Positions 1-9,321 of a stretch of 64,000 nt of DNA are shown here, piece by piece; the stretch's first letter is position 1; every line of letters starts with the position of its first letter. The DNA comes from Thermohalobaculum sp963721105 (GTDB taxonomy: Bacteria > Pseudomonadota > Alphaproteobacteria > Rhodobacterales > Rhodobacteraceae), in assembly GCA_963721105.1 (NCBI GenBank), contig CAVRHY010000011.1, positions 558,001-622,000 of the forward strand, read 5' to 3'. The position numbers and the translations under genes were made by a program. The notes below the pieces were generated by a model. That model was not told the DNA's origin. It did not search any database and saw only the letters and a program-made list of their open reading frames with translations.

Positions 1-1121
1 CCCTCCTCGGGGAAGTCGAACTCCGGCGGCACCGAGCTGCGCAGCAGACGCCAGCCGTCGCGCTTGGCCTGCTGCTCGACGGTGTCGGCATCGCCGAGCG
101 CCAGCGCCTTGGTCAGCGTGAAGAGCGAGCGCTCGACGATGCGGAGCAGCGAGGGGTCGACCGGATGGTAGTCGGCCGCGAGCTTTGAGTTCCGCACGAG
201 GTAGATGGTGCCCGGCGACATGCCCGGCACGTCCCCGACGATCTCCTTGGTGAGGTCGACATTCGTCGGGTAGACGAAGACCTGCTTGGTCACCGACCCG
301 TCGACGTGCATCTCGTCATAGCGCTTGCCGTTGACCTCGACCGGCAAGAGCACGGGGGGGAATGCGCCGGGGATCGCCGCCGAGGCGATCATGATCTTCC
401 GGATGATCTGGCGCTTCTGCGGGTAGCTCGACGCGGCGATGGCGCCGATGTCCCAGATCACCGGGCGCTCGGCGTCGAGATAGGTCGTGCCGATCCAGAG
501 GCGGCGGCCCTTCCTGTGCTCCTCGGCGATGCGCTCGACCATTTCGGATGTCATGATCTTGTCGAAGGTGAGCTCGAGCGGGCGGGCGTCGGTGACACCC
601 AGCGCATAGCCGAAGATCGCGCTGAAGATGTTGAACTGCACCATGCTGCCGGTATCGAGTTGCGTGAACAGCCGCTCGAGGTCCTTGTCGTAGTCCGGGC
701 CGAGGAAGGCGAAGGGCGCGATCAGCGCCCCGACCGAGATGCCGGTGACCAGCCCGAACTCGGGCCGCTCGCCGCCCTTGTTCCAGCCGGAGCGCTCCGA
801 CCAGCCGTTCAGGAGCCCGGCGCCGTAGGCCCCGTCCGAGCCGCCCCCCGACAGCGCCAGGACGTCGAACTTGCCGCCGTTCGGCGGTACGCCCTCGTCA
901 CGGATGCGCTGGATGATCTGCTTGCGGATCGCCGCGAGCTGCTCGCTGGCGCTGGCCGGCGCGAGATCGCCCCAGAACCGGACCTCGACGTCACGCGGCA
1001 TGTCCGGGATGTGCGCCAGGTCGAGGTTGTTCTTTTCCGGCGGCGGTGGCAGGCGTTCGCCCGTGCAGCCGGCGAGCGCGAGGGACAGGGCGACGAGGGG
1101 CACGAGGACGAGACGCAACAT
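1..1121 (-). CDS. Patatin-like phospholipase lipoprotein (3' end beyond the window)
   Basis: This is a predicted lipid acyl hydrolase anchored in the cell envelope. The start is the ATG at 1119-1121. The N-terminus is a lipoprotein signal peptide ending in the lipobox LAGC with Cys19. Patatin hallmarks follow: a glycine-rich oxyanion loop (SGGGSDGAYGAG, residues 91-102), the nucleophile elbow GISVG with Ser129, and a later MHVDGS segment that supplies the catalytic Asp of the Ser-Asp dyad. About 373 residues are visible and the C-terminus runs off the left edge. It starts 5 nt beyond the murJ stop on the same strand, so it is probably co-transcribed with glnD-murJ. The substrate is not evident from sequence. 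Confidence in the family is high. Confidence 0.9.
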   Translation of the reverse strand, partial: MLRLVLVPLVALSLALAGCTGERLPPPPEKNNLDLAHIPDMPRDVEVRFWGDLAPASASEQLAAIRKQIIQRIRDEGVPPNGGKFDVLALSGGGSDGAYGAGLLNGWSERSGWNKGGERPEFGLVTGISVGALIAPFAFLGPDYDKDLERLFTQLDTGSMVQFNIFSAIFGYALGVTDARPLELTFDKIMTSEMVERIAEEHRKGRRLWIGTTYLDAERPVIWDIGAIAASSYPQKRQIIRKIMIASAAIPGAFPPVLLPVEVNGKRYDEMHVDGSVTKQVFVYPTNVDLTKEIVGDVPGMSPGTIYLVRNSKLAADYHPVDPSLLRIVERSLFTLTKALALGDADTVEQQAKRDGWRLLRSSVPPEFDFPEE

Positions 1122-1126
1122 GACGG

Positions 1127-2698
1127 TCAGCTCCGGCTGGGACGAGTGGCGGCGCGGATGTCGCTGAGCGCGAAAGCGCCGAGGGCCAGCGACAGGAAAG
1201 CGTACGTCGCCATCGCGAGGACGACAATCGCGGCGAGGGCGAGGCCGGGCAACTCGGGGTGCCAGCGCTGGCCGAGTTCGGCCAGCGCCAGCGCCAGCGC
1301 GCCCATCACGCCGGCGGCGACCAGGATGCGCGGCAGGCGGCGGCGGAGCCGCGGGTCGGGCTCGAGACCGCCGAGCCGCCGCACGCCGCGCCAGAGGAGC
1401 ACGAGGTTCAGCCAGCCCGCCAGCGTCGTGCCGAGCGCCGCCGAGACGAAGCCCAGGACCGGCGCCAGCCCGACCGCGACGCCGACATTGACCAGCATCG
1501 ACAGCGCCGCATAGCGCAGCGGCGTCATCGTGTCCTCGCGCGCGAAGAAGGCGGGCTGCAGCACCTTCTGCATGACGAAGGCCGGCAGGCCGACGGCATA
1601 GACGGACAGCGCCAGCGCCGTGTTCGCGGTGTCGAGCGCATCGAAGGCGCCGCGCTCGTAGAGCACGCGGCAGATCAGCGCCGGGATCGCCACCAGAGCG
1701 ACGGCGGAGGGCACGGTCAGGACCAGCGTGAACTCGGTCGCGCGGTTCATCGCCTCGCGCGTGCCGGCCATGTCGCCGGCGCGGAAGCGGCGCGACAGCT
1801 CGGGCAACAGGACGACGCCGATCGCGACGCCGACGACGCCGAGCGGCAGCTGGTAAAGCCGGTCCGCATAGGACAGCCACGCCACCGCGCCGTCGAAATA
1901 GCTGGCGACCTGGGTGCCGACGACGAGGTTGATCTGCACGACGCCGCCGGCCAGCACGGCCGGTACGCCGATGCGCACCAGCCGGCGCACCTCGGGCGTC
2001 AGCCGCGGGCGCTGGAGCCCCAGCGCCATGCCGATCCGCTGTGCCGCCCAGAGCACCAGCAGGAACTGGGCGATGCCGGCGACCAGCTCGGACCAGGTCA
2101 GCATCAGGCCGACGTCGAGGTCCTGCCACCAGGCCAGCAACATGGCGGCGATGAGCGCGATGTTCAGCAACGTCGGCGCGGCAGCGGCGGCGGCGAAGCG
2201 GCCGAACGAGTTCAGGACGCCCGAGTAGAGCGCGCATAGCGAGATGAAGAGGATGTAGGGGAAGCCGATCCGCGAGAACAGCACGGCCAGCTCGAAGGTC
2301 GGCCCGTCGAAGCCGCTGGCCAGCGCCACCACGAACCATGGCATGGCGATTTCCGCCAGCACCGTCAGGACGACCAGGGCGGCGAACAGGACCGACTGCG
2401 CCTCGCGCCCGAAGGCGCGGGCGGCGTCCTCTCCCTCGCCCTCGACCTTCTTGGCGAACATCGGCACGAAGGCCATGTTGAAGGCGCCCTCGGCGAAGAA
2501 GCGCCGGAACATGTTGGGCAGGCGGAAGGCGACGAAGAACGCCTCGGCGACCGGGCCGGCGCCCAGGAGGCCGGCGATCATCACGTCGCGGATGAAGCCG
2601 AGCAGCCGGCTGGCCATGGTCCAGCCGCCGACCGTCAGGAAGCTCATCAGCAGTCGGATCGGGCGGGAGGCGGCCGCGGTCGGCACGGTGTCAGCCAA
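1127..2698 (-). CDS. murJ: Lipid II flippase MurJ
   Basis: MurJ is an inner-membrane MOP-superfamily protein that flips lipid II across the membrane for peptidoglycan synthesis. The sequence has about 14 hydrophobic segments. The MurJ signature is near the N-terminus (WTMASRLLGFIRD, then LPNMFRRFFAEGAFN), and the length of about 520 residues is typical. No ATG fits the start. TTG at 2696-2698 (L-A-D-T-V-P) or GTG at 2684-2686 both give family-length proteins, and I use TTG. The frame is open upstream through the glnD tail repeats, so an apparent GlnD-MurJ fusion reads through without a stop; I regard that as an artefact of a frame change in glnD. The glnD-murJ order is standard in alphaproteobacteria. 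Confidence 0.93.
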   Translation of the reverse strand: MADTVPTAAASRPIRLLMSFLTVGGWTMASRLLGFIRDVMIAGLLGAGPVAEAFFVAFRLPNMFRRFFAEGAFNMAFVPMFAKKVEGEGEDAARAFGREAQSVLFAALVVLTVLAEIAMPWFVVALASGFDGPTFELAVLFSRIGFPYILFISLCALYSGVLNSFGRFAAAAAAPTLLNIALIAAMLLAWWQDLDVGLMLTWSELVAGIAQFLLVLWAAQRIGMALGLQRPRLTPEVRRLVRIGVPAVLAGGVVQINLVVGTQVASYFDGAVAWLSYADRLYQLPLGVVGVAIGVVLLPELSRRFRAGDMAGTREAMNRATEFTLVLTVPSAVALVAIPALICRVLYERGAFDALDTANTALALSVYAVGLPAFVMQKVLQPAFFAREDTMTPLRYAALSMLVNVGVAVGLAPVLGFVSAALGTTLAGWLNLVLLWRGVRRLGGLEPDPRLRRRLPRILVAAGVMGALALALAELGQRWHPELPGLALAAIVVLAMATYAFLSLALGAFALSDIRAATRPSRS

Positions 2699-5600
2699 GA
2701 TCGTCGTCCCGCCCGGCGCCGGACGGGCGGCGCGCCGTGGCCTTCCCCGCCGTTGCCTTGCCCGCCGTGCCCTTGCCCGCCGTCGCCTTGCGCGTCGTGC
2801 CCTTGCCCGCCGTGGCCTTTCCCGCCGTGGCCTTTCCCGCCGTGGCCTTGCCCGCGGTGGCCTTGCGGGTCGTGCCCTCGCCCGCCGTAGCGTCGCCAGC
2901 CGTGGCCGTCGCCCGTCGCCCGTGCCGTCGCCCGCCGTGCCGTGAGCCGTGCCCGCGTCCGTGCCCTCGGCCGTGGTGCCCTCCGGCCGGCTGGTGCCCT
3001 CGACCGCCGCGGACAGCCGGCGCTCGATCTGGGCGAACTTGGATTTCGAGCGGATCTTCAGGCCGAACAGGTCCTTGACGTAGAAGACGTCCACGGCGTG
3101 CTCGCCATAGGTGGCGATGATCGCCGTGAAGATGTTGATGTTCAGATCCGCCAGAGCGCGGGCCAGCACGTTCAGCAGGCCCAGCCGGTCGCGGGCGTTG
3201 ACCTCGATGACGGTGTAGAGGTCGGAGGCGTCGTTGTCGAAGACGATGCGCGTCGGCACGGTGAAGGTGCGCTCGCGCCGGCGCGGCTTGTGGCGCTCCT
3301 CGAGGGCCTTGCGGGGGACCACCTTGCCGAGCGTGCGCTCGATGGTCTGGCGCAGCCGCGGCAGGCGATCGGTCTCGAACGGGTGGCCGTCGCCGTCCTG
3401 GATCCAGAACACCGAGGTCGCCATGCCGTCATTGGTCGTGTAGCTGCGCGCGTCGACCACGTCGGCGCCGGCCAGCGCAATGGCGCCCGCCATGCGGCTG
3501 AACAGGCCCGGATGGTCGCCCATGTAGAGGCACGCCTTGGTGACGCCGCGCTCCTCGTCCTGCAGGAAGCGCGAGGCCATGTGCCCGGGCGCGGTCTCGC
3601 GCGCCAGCTCGGCGAAGAGCGCGTGCGTCTCGGTGTCGAGGCCCAGCCAGAAATGCGCGTAGTGGCGGGCGATCTCGGCCTCGCGGTCCTCGGCCGGCCA
3701 GTCGGCCAGGCGTTCGGCCATCGCAGTGCGCGCCGCGTCGATGCGCTGGCGCCGGCTCTCCTCGCCGGCGCCGCCGGTCAGCACGTCGCGGGCGTCCCAG
3801 TAGAGCTCGCGCAGCAGCTGCGCCTTCCAGTTGTTCCAGACGCCCGGGCCGACGCCGCGGATGTCGCAGACGGTCAGCACCAGCAGGAGCCGCAGGCGCT
3901 GCGGGCTCTGCACCTGCTTGGCGAAGTCGGAGACGGTGCGCGGGTCGGAGATGTCGCGCTTCTGCGCCGTGTCGGACATCACCAGGTGGTGGCGCACCAG
4001 CCAGGTGACGGTCTCGGTCTCGGCCTCGGTCAGGCCGAGCCGGGGGCAGAGCCGCTCGGCGATCTCGGCGCCGAGCTGCGAGTGGTCGCGCGATGTCGCC
4101 CTTGCCGATGTCGTGCAGCAGCAGCGCGACGTGGAGCACGCGGCGGTTGACGTCGGCCTTCAGGATCTCGGTGGCGACCGGGTGGGCCTCCTCGGCCTCG
4201 AGCCGCTCGATCTGGTTCAGCACGCCGATGGTGCGGATGATGTGCTCGTCCACCGTGTAGTGATGGTACATGTTGAACTGCATCATCGCGACGATGCGGC
4301 CGAATTCCGGAATGAACCGGCCCAGCACCTCGGTTTCGTTCATCAGCCGCAGCACCCATTCCGAGTGCTTGCGGTCGCAGAGCATCTCCATGAAGAGCGC
4401 GTTTGCGTCGGGGTTCTCGCGCATCGCGTCGTCGATCAGGTCGAGGCTCTGCGTGACCAGCCGCATGGCCGCCGGGTGGATGCGCGCATCGGTGCGGGCC
4501 GCCTCGCGGAAGAGGCGCAGGATGTTGATCGGGTCGTCGCGGAAGACCGTGTCGTCGCGCACGGTCAGGCGGCCACCCTCCACGGTGAAGGGCTGGGCGT
4601 TGCCGGCGCGGGGCGATCGGAAGCTCATGGCCTGCAGAAGCATCGAAAGCGCCGGCGCCCGCTTGGCGTGCTGCGCCTCGAGCGCCGCCGAGAAGATGCG
4701 GGTGTGCTCGCCGACAGCCTTGGCGTGCCGGAAGTAGTCGTGCATGAAGTGCTCGACGGCCATCCGGCCGTCATGGCCGGCGTAGCGCATGCGGGCCGCG
4801 ATCTCGACCTGGCGGTCGAATGTCAGCTGCTCCTGGGCGCGGCCGGCAAGGTCGTGCAGGTGGCAGCGCACGGCCCAGATGAACTTGGCGGCGTCGGCGA
4901 AGCGGCGCACCTCGTCGTGCTCGAACACCCCCATCTCGACCAGATCCCAGGCCGTGCGGGTGCGGTAGAGGTAGCGCGAGATCCAGTGCAGGGTCTGCAG
5001 GTCGCGCAGGCCCCCCTTGGATTCCTTGACGTTCGGCTCCAGCAGGTAGCGCGATCCGCCGTGGCGCTCGTGCCGCGCCTCGCGCTCGGCCATCTTGGCC
5101 TCGACGAACTGCGGGCCGGTCTTGAGGAAGAGCTCGGTCCACAGCCGCTCGTCGGCCTCGGCGAAAAGCGCGCGGTCGCCGAAGATCAAGCGCTGCTCGA
5201 GCAGCGCCGTGCGCACTGTCATGTCGCGGCGAGCATAGCGCAGGCAGTCGTCGATCGAGCGCACCGAGTATCCGACGGTCAGCTTGAGGTCGAGCAGGAG
5301 GAAGTAGACGGTCTCGAAGACGTTCTGCGTCCACGGCGTCTCGCGGTACGGCATCAGGAACATCAGGTCGACGTCGGAGGAGGGCGCCATCTCGCCCCGG
5401 CCGTAGCCGCCGACCGCGACGATGGTCAGCCGCTCCGCCTTGGTGCGCACCGGGTTGTGGTGGAGATGCGCGATGGCGAGGTGTGCGGCGGCGGCGACGA
5501 CGACATCGGTCAGGTGCGCGTAGGAGCGCGCGGCGCGCAGCCCGGCGCGCGGCTGGTCGAGGAAGGCGGCGCGGATGCGCTCGCGGCCGGACTCCAGCGT

Positions 5601-5873
5601 CCCGGCGATCAGCGCGAAAGCGCCGGCGCGCAGCGCGTCATGGTCGGTGCCGGCGGCTGCCAGGCGGTCGATGGCCGCGATGAGCGCGCCGGAATCGGCC
5701 AGGCGCGCCGGGTCGTCGAGCAGGTGTGCCAGCCCGGCGAAGGTGCGTCCGGGTGTCGGTTGTCCCGCCGCCGGCTGTCCCGGTGTGAGCGGCCCTGCGG
5801 TGCGGTCGGCCGAGCCGTCCTTCGCCGTCTCGTGCTCTGCCGTCTCGTGCTCTGCCGTCCCGTGCTCCGCCAT
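2691..5873 (-). CDS. glnD: [Protein-PII] uridylyltransferase GlnD (disrupted frame)
   Basis: GlnD is the bifunctional nitrogen sensor that uridylylates and deuridylylates PII. Domains in order: a nucleotidyltransferase (GGYGRGEMAPSSDVD), the GlnE/GlnD linker with KESKGGLRDLQ, an HD domain (HDIGKG), and two C-terminal ACT domains (GMATSVFWIQD region; YTVIEVNARDRLGLLNVLARAL). The start is the ATG at 5871-5873, followed by a Glu/His/Thr-rich repeat tail (AEHETAEHET). Near 4090 the frame shifts; dropping one C on the coding strand restores GDIADHSQLGAE, which aligns exactly in length with the usual HDIAKGxxGDHSELG. The C-terminus runs into a 12 x 15-bp repeat (2734-2913). In the Ala-Thr-Ala-Gly-Lys frame it ends at TGA 2691-2693, overlapping murJ. 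The true C-terminal frame is uncertain. Confidence 0.85.
2734..2913. repeat. 12 tandem 15-bp units in the glnD tail
   Basis: Twelve imperfect copies of GCCGTGGCCTTGCCC (plus-strand form) stay in perfect 15-bp phase. Because 15 is a multiple of three and no unit contains a stop, all three minus-strand frames are open: Arg/Pro-rich, (ATAGK)n and (GHGGK)n. The ATAGK frame is the one that terminates at the murJ start. It resembles the Ala-Lys tails seen on DNA- or RNA-associated proteins, but here it would be an extension after the second ACT domain. Confidence 0.9.
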
Positions 5874-5947
5874 GGCGTGCCCCGGCCTCTTCGGCCTTCT
5901 CTTCGGCCCCGGCGTGCCTCGCGACGGCGCCCGGCGGGTCGTGCCCG

Positions 5948-7123
5948 TCAGGATCCGGCCCCGAAGGCGGTCGGCGTCGGGTCGATTACCTGGAACGCGT
6001 TCTCGCCGACCTCGAGGATCGCCATGCCGCGCTCGCCCCGGCCGTCCTGCAGGAAGCGGATCGGCCCGACGGCCCCGCGGAAGCCCTGCGCGCGCGTGAT
6101 CGCCTCGCGGCTGAACGGCTCGGCCCCGGTGCGACGGGCCTCGACGAGCAGCTGCTCGGCGATCTGCACGGCGTCGTAGCCGAGGAAGGCGAGCTGCGGC
6201 GGCACCGAGCCGTAGCGGCCTCGGTAGCGCTCGACAAAGGCGCGGAGCGCGCCCGGGTCGCTGGAGGGGAACCAGCCGCCGACCAGCTCGGGCGATTCGA
6301 GCGTCGTGCGCGAGTCCCACTCGCCGAGGCCGAGGAACTTGTGGTCGGGCGCGCCGGCGCCCTGCTCGGTCAGGAGCGAGGCGACGTATTGCAGGCCCTG
6401 GCCGGATTCCGGGATCAGCAGCGCGCGGGCGCCGTTCTGGCGCACCTGGGCGGCGAACTCGTTCGCGGCCGGCGGGATGCCCTCGGCCGTGCGCGGGTAC
6501 GAGGTGCGGACCACCAGGTTGCCGCCGGCGATCGACTCGGCGCCGGCCAGCGCGACGCGGCCGTAATCGGTCTCGGGATAGAGGATGCCGAAGCTGTCGT
6601 AGCCGCGCGAGCGGGCGAAGCTGGTGACGCGGCGCGCCGCCATGTCGGGCAGGAAGCCGGTTAGGAAGACCGGGCCGCCGGCGACCGAGCTGTCGGTCGA
6701 GAACGACAGGACGTTGAGGTTGGCGCCCGAGGCTGTGCGGGCGACGGCGCCCGTGCTGCTGCTGAAGAGCGGCCCCAGGATCAGTTTGGCGCCCTCTCCG
6801 GCCGCCTGGCTGGCAGCCGCGGCGGCGCGGCCGGGGTCGCCGCCGGTGTCGTAGACGCGGAGCGTCAGCATCGGGTCGTTGACCTCGGCCTGCGCCATGC
6901 GCGCGGCGTTGACGATCGCCTGACCGAGTTGCGCGGCGCCCGGGTTGGCGGCGGTCGACGGCGCCAGCAGCGCCACCGTGACCGGCTGCGCCACGTTGTG
7001 CGTCGGCGCGCGCCGCGCATCTGGCAGGCGCGCCTCGCGCGGGTTATGGACGGGGGCGCAGGCCGACAGGGCGACGCCGAGGAAAAGCGCGCTGAGCGCG
7101 GTCAACCGGGACAGGCGGGGCAT
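5948..7123 (-). CDS. LpoA-like penicillin-binding-protein activator lipoprotein
   Basis: This is a periplasmic lipoprotein of the LpoA / type-1 periplasmic-binding-protein fold family (391 residues). In other bacteria such proteins activate class A penicillin-binding proteins or act as receptor-like binding proteins. The start is the ATG at 7121-7123. The signal peptide ends in a lipobox (VALSAC, Cys about residue 22). The mature part has the Leu/Ile/Val-binding-protein layout: VTVALLAPST at the start of lobe 1, LGPLFSSSTGAVA at the ligand cleft, FGILYPETDYGR, and AFLGYDAVQIAEQLL near the end. It is divergent from rsmI, with yraN and a BON lipoprotein beyond, which reproduces the yraM-yraL-yraN-yraP neighbourhood of Proteobacteria and supports the LpoA assignment. 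It is shorter than enterobacterial LpoA because the N-terminal TPR domain is missing. Confidence 0.82.
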   Translation of the reverse strand: MPRLSRLTALSALFLGVALSACAPVHNPREARLPDARRAPTHNVAQPVTVALLAPSTAANPGAAQLGQAIVNAARMAQAEVNDPMLTLRVYDTGGDPGRAAAAASQAAGEGAKLILGPLFSSSTGAVARTASGANLNVLSFSTDSSVAGGPVFLTGFLPDMAARRVTSFARSRGYDSFGILYPETDYGRVALAGAESIAGGNLVVRTSYPRTAEGIPPAANEFAAQVRQNGARALLIPESGQGLQYVASLLTEQGAGAPDHKFLGLGEWDSRTTLESPELVGGWFPSSDPGALRAFVERYRGRYGSVPPQLAFLGYDAVQIAEQLLVEARRTGAEPFSREAITRAQGFRGAVGPIRFLQDGRGERGMAILEVGENAFQVIDPTPTAFGAGS

Positions 7124-7160
7124 GGTATCCTCTCGCTCAACTTCTAGGCACCCGACCCCC

Positions 7161-7182
7161 TCCGCCGGACGAATACGGCGGA
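7161..7182 (+). promoter_or_regulatory. Hairpin immediately 5' of the rsmI start
   Basis: TCCGCCG (7161-7167) and CGGCGGA (7176-7182) are perfect inverted repeats around an 8-nt A-rich loop. The 3' arm ends 4 nt before the rsmI ATG, where a ribosome binding site should lie, so the structure could limit rsmI translation. There is no direct evidence beyond the sequence. Confidence 0.45.
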
Positions 7183-7186
7183 CGGT

Positions 7187-8146
7187 ATGAGGGGCAGCCA
7201 TGAAAGTAAACGGCGCCGGACGGGCGGCGTTCCGGCCGGGCGGGCGACTGTAGCGCCCCCGCCACGCGAGACGGCGGACGCGGCGGCGCTGGCTCCGGGC
7301 CTCTACCTCGTGGCGACGCCGATCGGCAATGCCGCCGACATCACGCTGCGCGCGCTCGACGTGCTGGCGCGCGCCGACGCGCTGGCCTGCGAGGACACGC
7401 GCCGGACGCGCGTGCTGCTCGAGATGCACGGGGTGGCGGCCGGCGGCACGGCGGGCGCGCGGCCGGTGGTGTCGTATCACGACCGCAACGGCGCCGCGCG
7501 GCGGCCGCAGATCATGGGCTGGCTGGCCGAGGGGATGAGCGTCGCCTATGCCTCGGACGCCGGCACGCCGCTGGTCTCGGACCCGGGCTACCGGCTGGTC
7601 GAGGCGGCTCGCGAGGCGGGGCACGCGGTGCACGCGGTGCCGGGTGCGTCGGCGCTGCTGGCGGCGCTGTCGGTGGCGGGGCTGCCAACCGACCGGTTCC
7701 TCTTCCTCGGCTTCCTGCCGCCGCGGACCGGGGCGCGCCGCCGCGCGCTGGCCGAGCTGGCCGGCCTGCGCGCCACGCTGGTCGCCTTCGAGTTGCCGCA
7801 CCGGCTGGCGGCAACGCTGGCGGACATGGCCGAGGTTCTGGGTGAAGGCCGGCCCGGCGCGGTGGCGCGCGAGCTGACCAAGCGCTTCGAGGAGGTGCGG
7901 CGGGATACTCTTGGCGCGCTGGCCGCGCATTATGCCGATGCGGGCGCGCCAAAGGGGGAGATCGTGGTGCTGGCCGGACCGCCGGAGGCGGAGACGCGCG
8001 CGACTGGCGAGGAAGATCTGGACGAGGCGCTGACGCGCGCGATGCGGACCCAGTCGCTGAAGCAGGCCGTGCAGAGCGTCGCCGAGGCGCTGGGACTGCC
8101 GCGGCGGGAGGTCTATGCCCGGGCGCTGGAAATTTCCGGGCGGTGA
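7187..8146 (+). CDS. rsmI: 16S rRNA (cytidine-1402-2'-O)-methyltransferase RsmI
   Basis: RsmI methylates the 2'-hydroxyl of C1402 in the 16S rRNA decoding centre using S-adenosylmethionine. The tetrapyrrole-methylase fold is clear: GLYLVATPIGNAADITLRAL at the SAM-binding start, CEDTRRTRVLL, then ASDAGTPLVSDPGYRL, VPGASALLAALSVAGLPTDRF and GEIVVLAGP. The C-terminal helical region (QSLKQAVQSVAEALGLPRREVY) is present. The only in-frame start before the conserved core is the ATG at 7187, which gives an N-terminal extension of about 36 residues rich in Arg and Ala. It heads a plus-strand run rsmI-yraN-BON lipoprotein-gshB. Confidence 0.95.
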   Translation: MRGSHESKRRRTGGVPAGRATVAPPPRETADAAALAPGLYLVATPIGNAADITLRALDVLARADALACEDTRRTRVLLEMHGVAAGGTAGARPVVSYHDRNGAARRPQIMGWLAEGMSVAYASDAGTPLVSDPGYRLVEAAREAGHAVHAVPGASALLAALSVAGLPTDRFLFLGFLPPRTGARRRALAELAGLRATLVAFELPHRLAATLADMAEVLGEGRPGAVARELTKRFEEVRRDTLGALAAHYADAGAPKGEIVVLAGPPEAETRATGEEDLDEALTRAMRTQSLKQAVQSVAEALGLPRREVYARALEISGR

Positions 8147-8217
8147 GGGGTGTTAATGAAAAATTAGGGGTAAATGGAGAACGTGGCAGGACGGTCTGCG
8201 ACGTGCGGGGGAGAGAG

Positions 8218-8655
8218 ATGTATCACGGCAGGATCAACCGACACGAGGCGGCGCCGGCGCCCATGCCTGCCGGGATCGTCACGCAGCGACAGAGGCGCGG
8301 CCGGCAGAACTGGCACAGCGGCGTCGCCGCCGAGGAATGCGCCGCACGGCACTATGAGGGCAGGGGCGGCACCGTTCGCGCCCGGAGGCTGCGCACACCG
8401 GAGGGCGAGATCGATCTGGTCGTGGAACAGGACGGCGTCCTCGTCTTCGTCGAGGTCAAGCGGCGGGCCGGCCGGCTCGTCGATTCGCCGGTCTCGCGCC
8501 GCCAGTGGCAACGCTTGGAGAATGCGGCACTTCATTATATGATGGACGTCCAGAACGAGACGGGCGTCCAGCCGTACTGCCGCTTCGACGTTGCCCTTGC
8601 CGGGCCCGACGGGCGGCTTCGGATCATCGAGAACGCCCGCAGCTTCGAGCACTGA
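8218..8655 (+). CDS. yraN: YraN/UPF0102 endonuclease-fold protein
   Basis: This is a 145-residue member of the UPF0102 (YraN) family, which has a restriction-endonuclease-like PD-(D/E)xK fold. The biochemical role is not settled. The core motif is intact: GEIDLVVEQDGVLVFVEVKRR carries the Asp of the ExD element and the Glu-x-Lys pair. The ATG at 8218 is preceded by a strong GGGGGAGAG ribosome binding site. A GTG at 8143, overlapping the rsmI stop, is in frame and would add 25 residues. The family normally starts 10-20 residues before the conserved Arg/Gly segment, so 8218 is preferred. Its position directly after rsmI is the common arrangement. Confidence 0.9.
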   Translation: MYHGRINRHEAAPAPMPAGIVTQRQRRGRQNWHSGVAAEECAARHYEGRGGTVRARRLRTPEGEIDLVVEQDGVLVFVEVKRRAGRLVDSPVSRRQWQRLENAALHYMMDVQNETGVQPYCRFDVALAGPDGRLRIIENARSFEH

Positions 8656-8676
8656 GGCAGGCAGGCGGAGACGAGG

Positions 8677-9300
8677 ATGATCAGGAAAGCGGCATGGATT
8701 CCGCCGGCGCTTTGCGCGCTGGCGTTGTCCGGGTGCGGGCCGGCATTGCTGGCCGGGACCGGCGTGGTGGTGACCCGCTCGGTGATGGAAGAGCGCTCGA
8801 CCATGGATGCGTTGCAGGACGCCGAGGTCAAGGTCAGCCTGGAGAACAGGCTGTTGAACGAGTTCGGCAGCCTGTTCGGCGACGTCTCGACCGATGTCAC
8901 CGAGGGGCGGGTGCTGCTGACGGGCTCGGTTCCGACGCGCGAGGAGAAGGTCGCGGCGACGCGGATCGCCTGGGAGACGCCGGGCGTGAAGGCGGTGACG
9001 GACGAGCTGACCGTCGCGGAGGATGCCGGCGCCATGGCCTATCTCGAGGACGCCTGGATCTCGAACCGGCTGCGGCTGGCGCTGCTGACGGACCGCAAGG
9101 TGAGCTCGGTCAACTACAATGTCGAGACCATGGACAAGGTGGTGCACCTGACGGGGCTTGCGCGCTCGCGGGGCGAGCTGCAGCGGGTGATCGACCGCGC
9201 TGCCAGCACGCCGGGGGTTGTCAGGGTGGTCAGCCATGTGCTGACGATCGACGACCCGCGTCGCCAGGTTGCCAAAGCCGGAGCGCCCGCGGCGAGCTGA
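8677..9300 (+). CDS. BON-domain lipoprotein (DolP/YraP-like)
   Basis: This 207-residue outer-membrane lipoprotein has two BON domains. In enterobacteria the family member YraP (DolP) supports envelope integrity. The signal peptide ends in the lipobox ALSGC (Cys20). BON 1 spans about residues 48-115 (VKVSLENRLLNEFG, VTEGRVLLTGSVPTREEK) and BON 2 about 121-190 (RLRLALLTDRKVSSVNYNVET, VVHLTGLARSRGELQRVID). The start ATG 8677 follows a GAGG-containing leader. It sits in the conserved rsmI-yraN-BON order just upstream of gshB. Confidence 0.9.
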   Translation: MIRKAAWIPPALCALALSGCGPALLAGTGVVVTRSVMEERSTMDALQDAEVKVSLENRLLNEFGSLFGDVSTDVTEGRVLLTGSVPTREEKVAATRIAWETPGVKAVTDELTVAEDAGAMAYLEDAWISNRLRLALLTDRKVSSVNYNVETMDKVVHLTGLARSRGELQRVIDRAASTPGVVRVVSHVLTIDDPRRQVAKAGAPAAS

Positions 9301-9321
9301 GCCGTATCCGGAGGCACCTGA

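Noticed and set aside
1127..3997. A single open frame spanning the GlnD ACT domains and MurJ, as if a fusion protein
   Set aside because: The join consists of 15-bp repeats open in every frame, the fused segment would be an Arg/Pro-rich linker, and a TGA in another frame overlaps a plausible murJ start. Separate genes fit both families.
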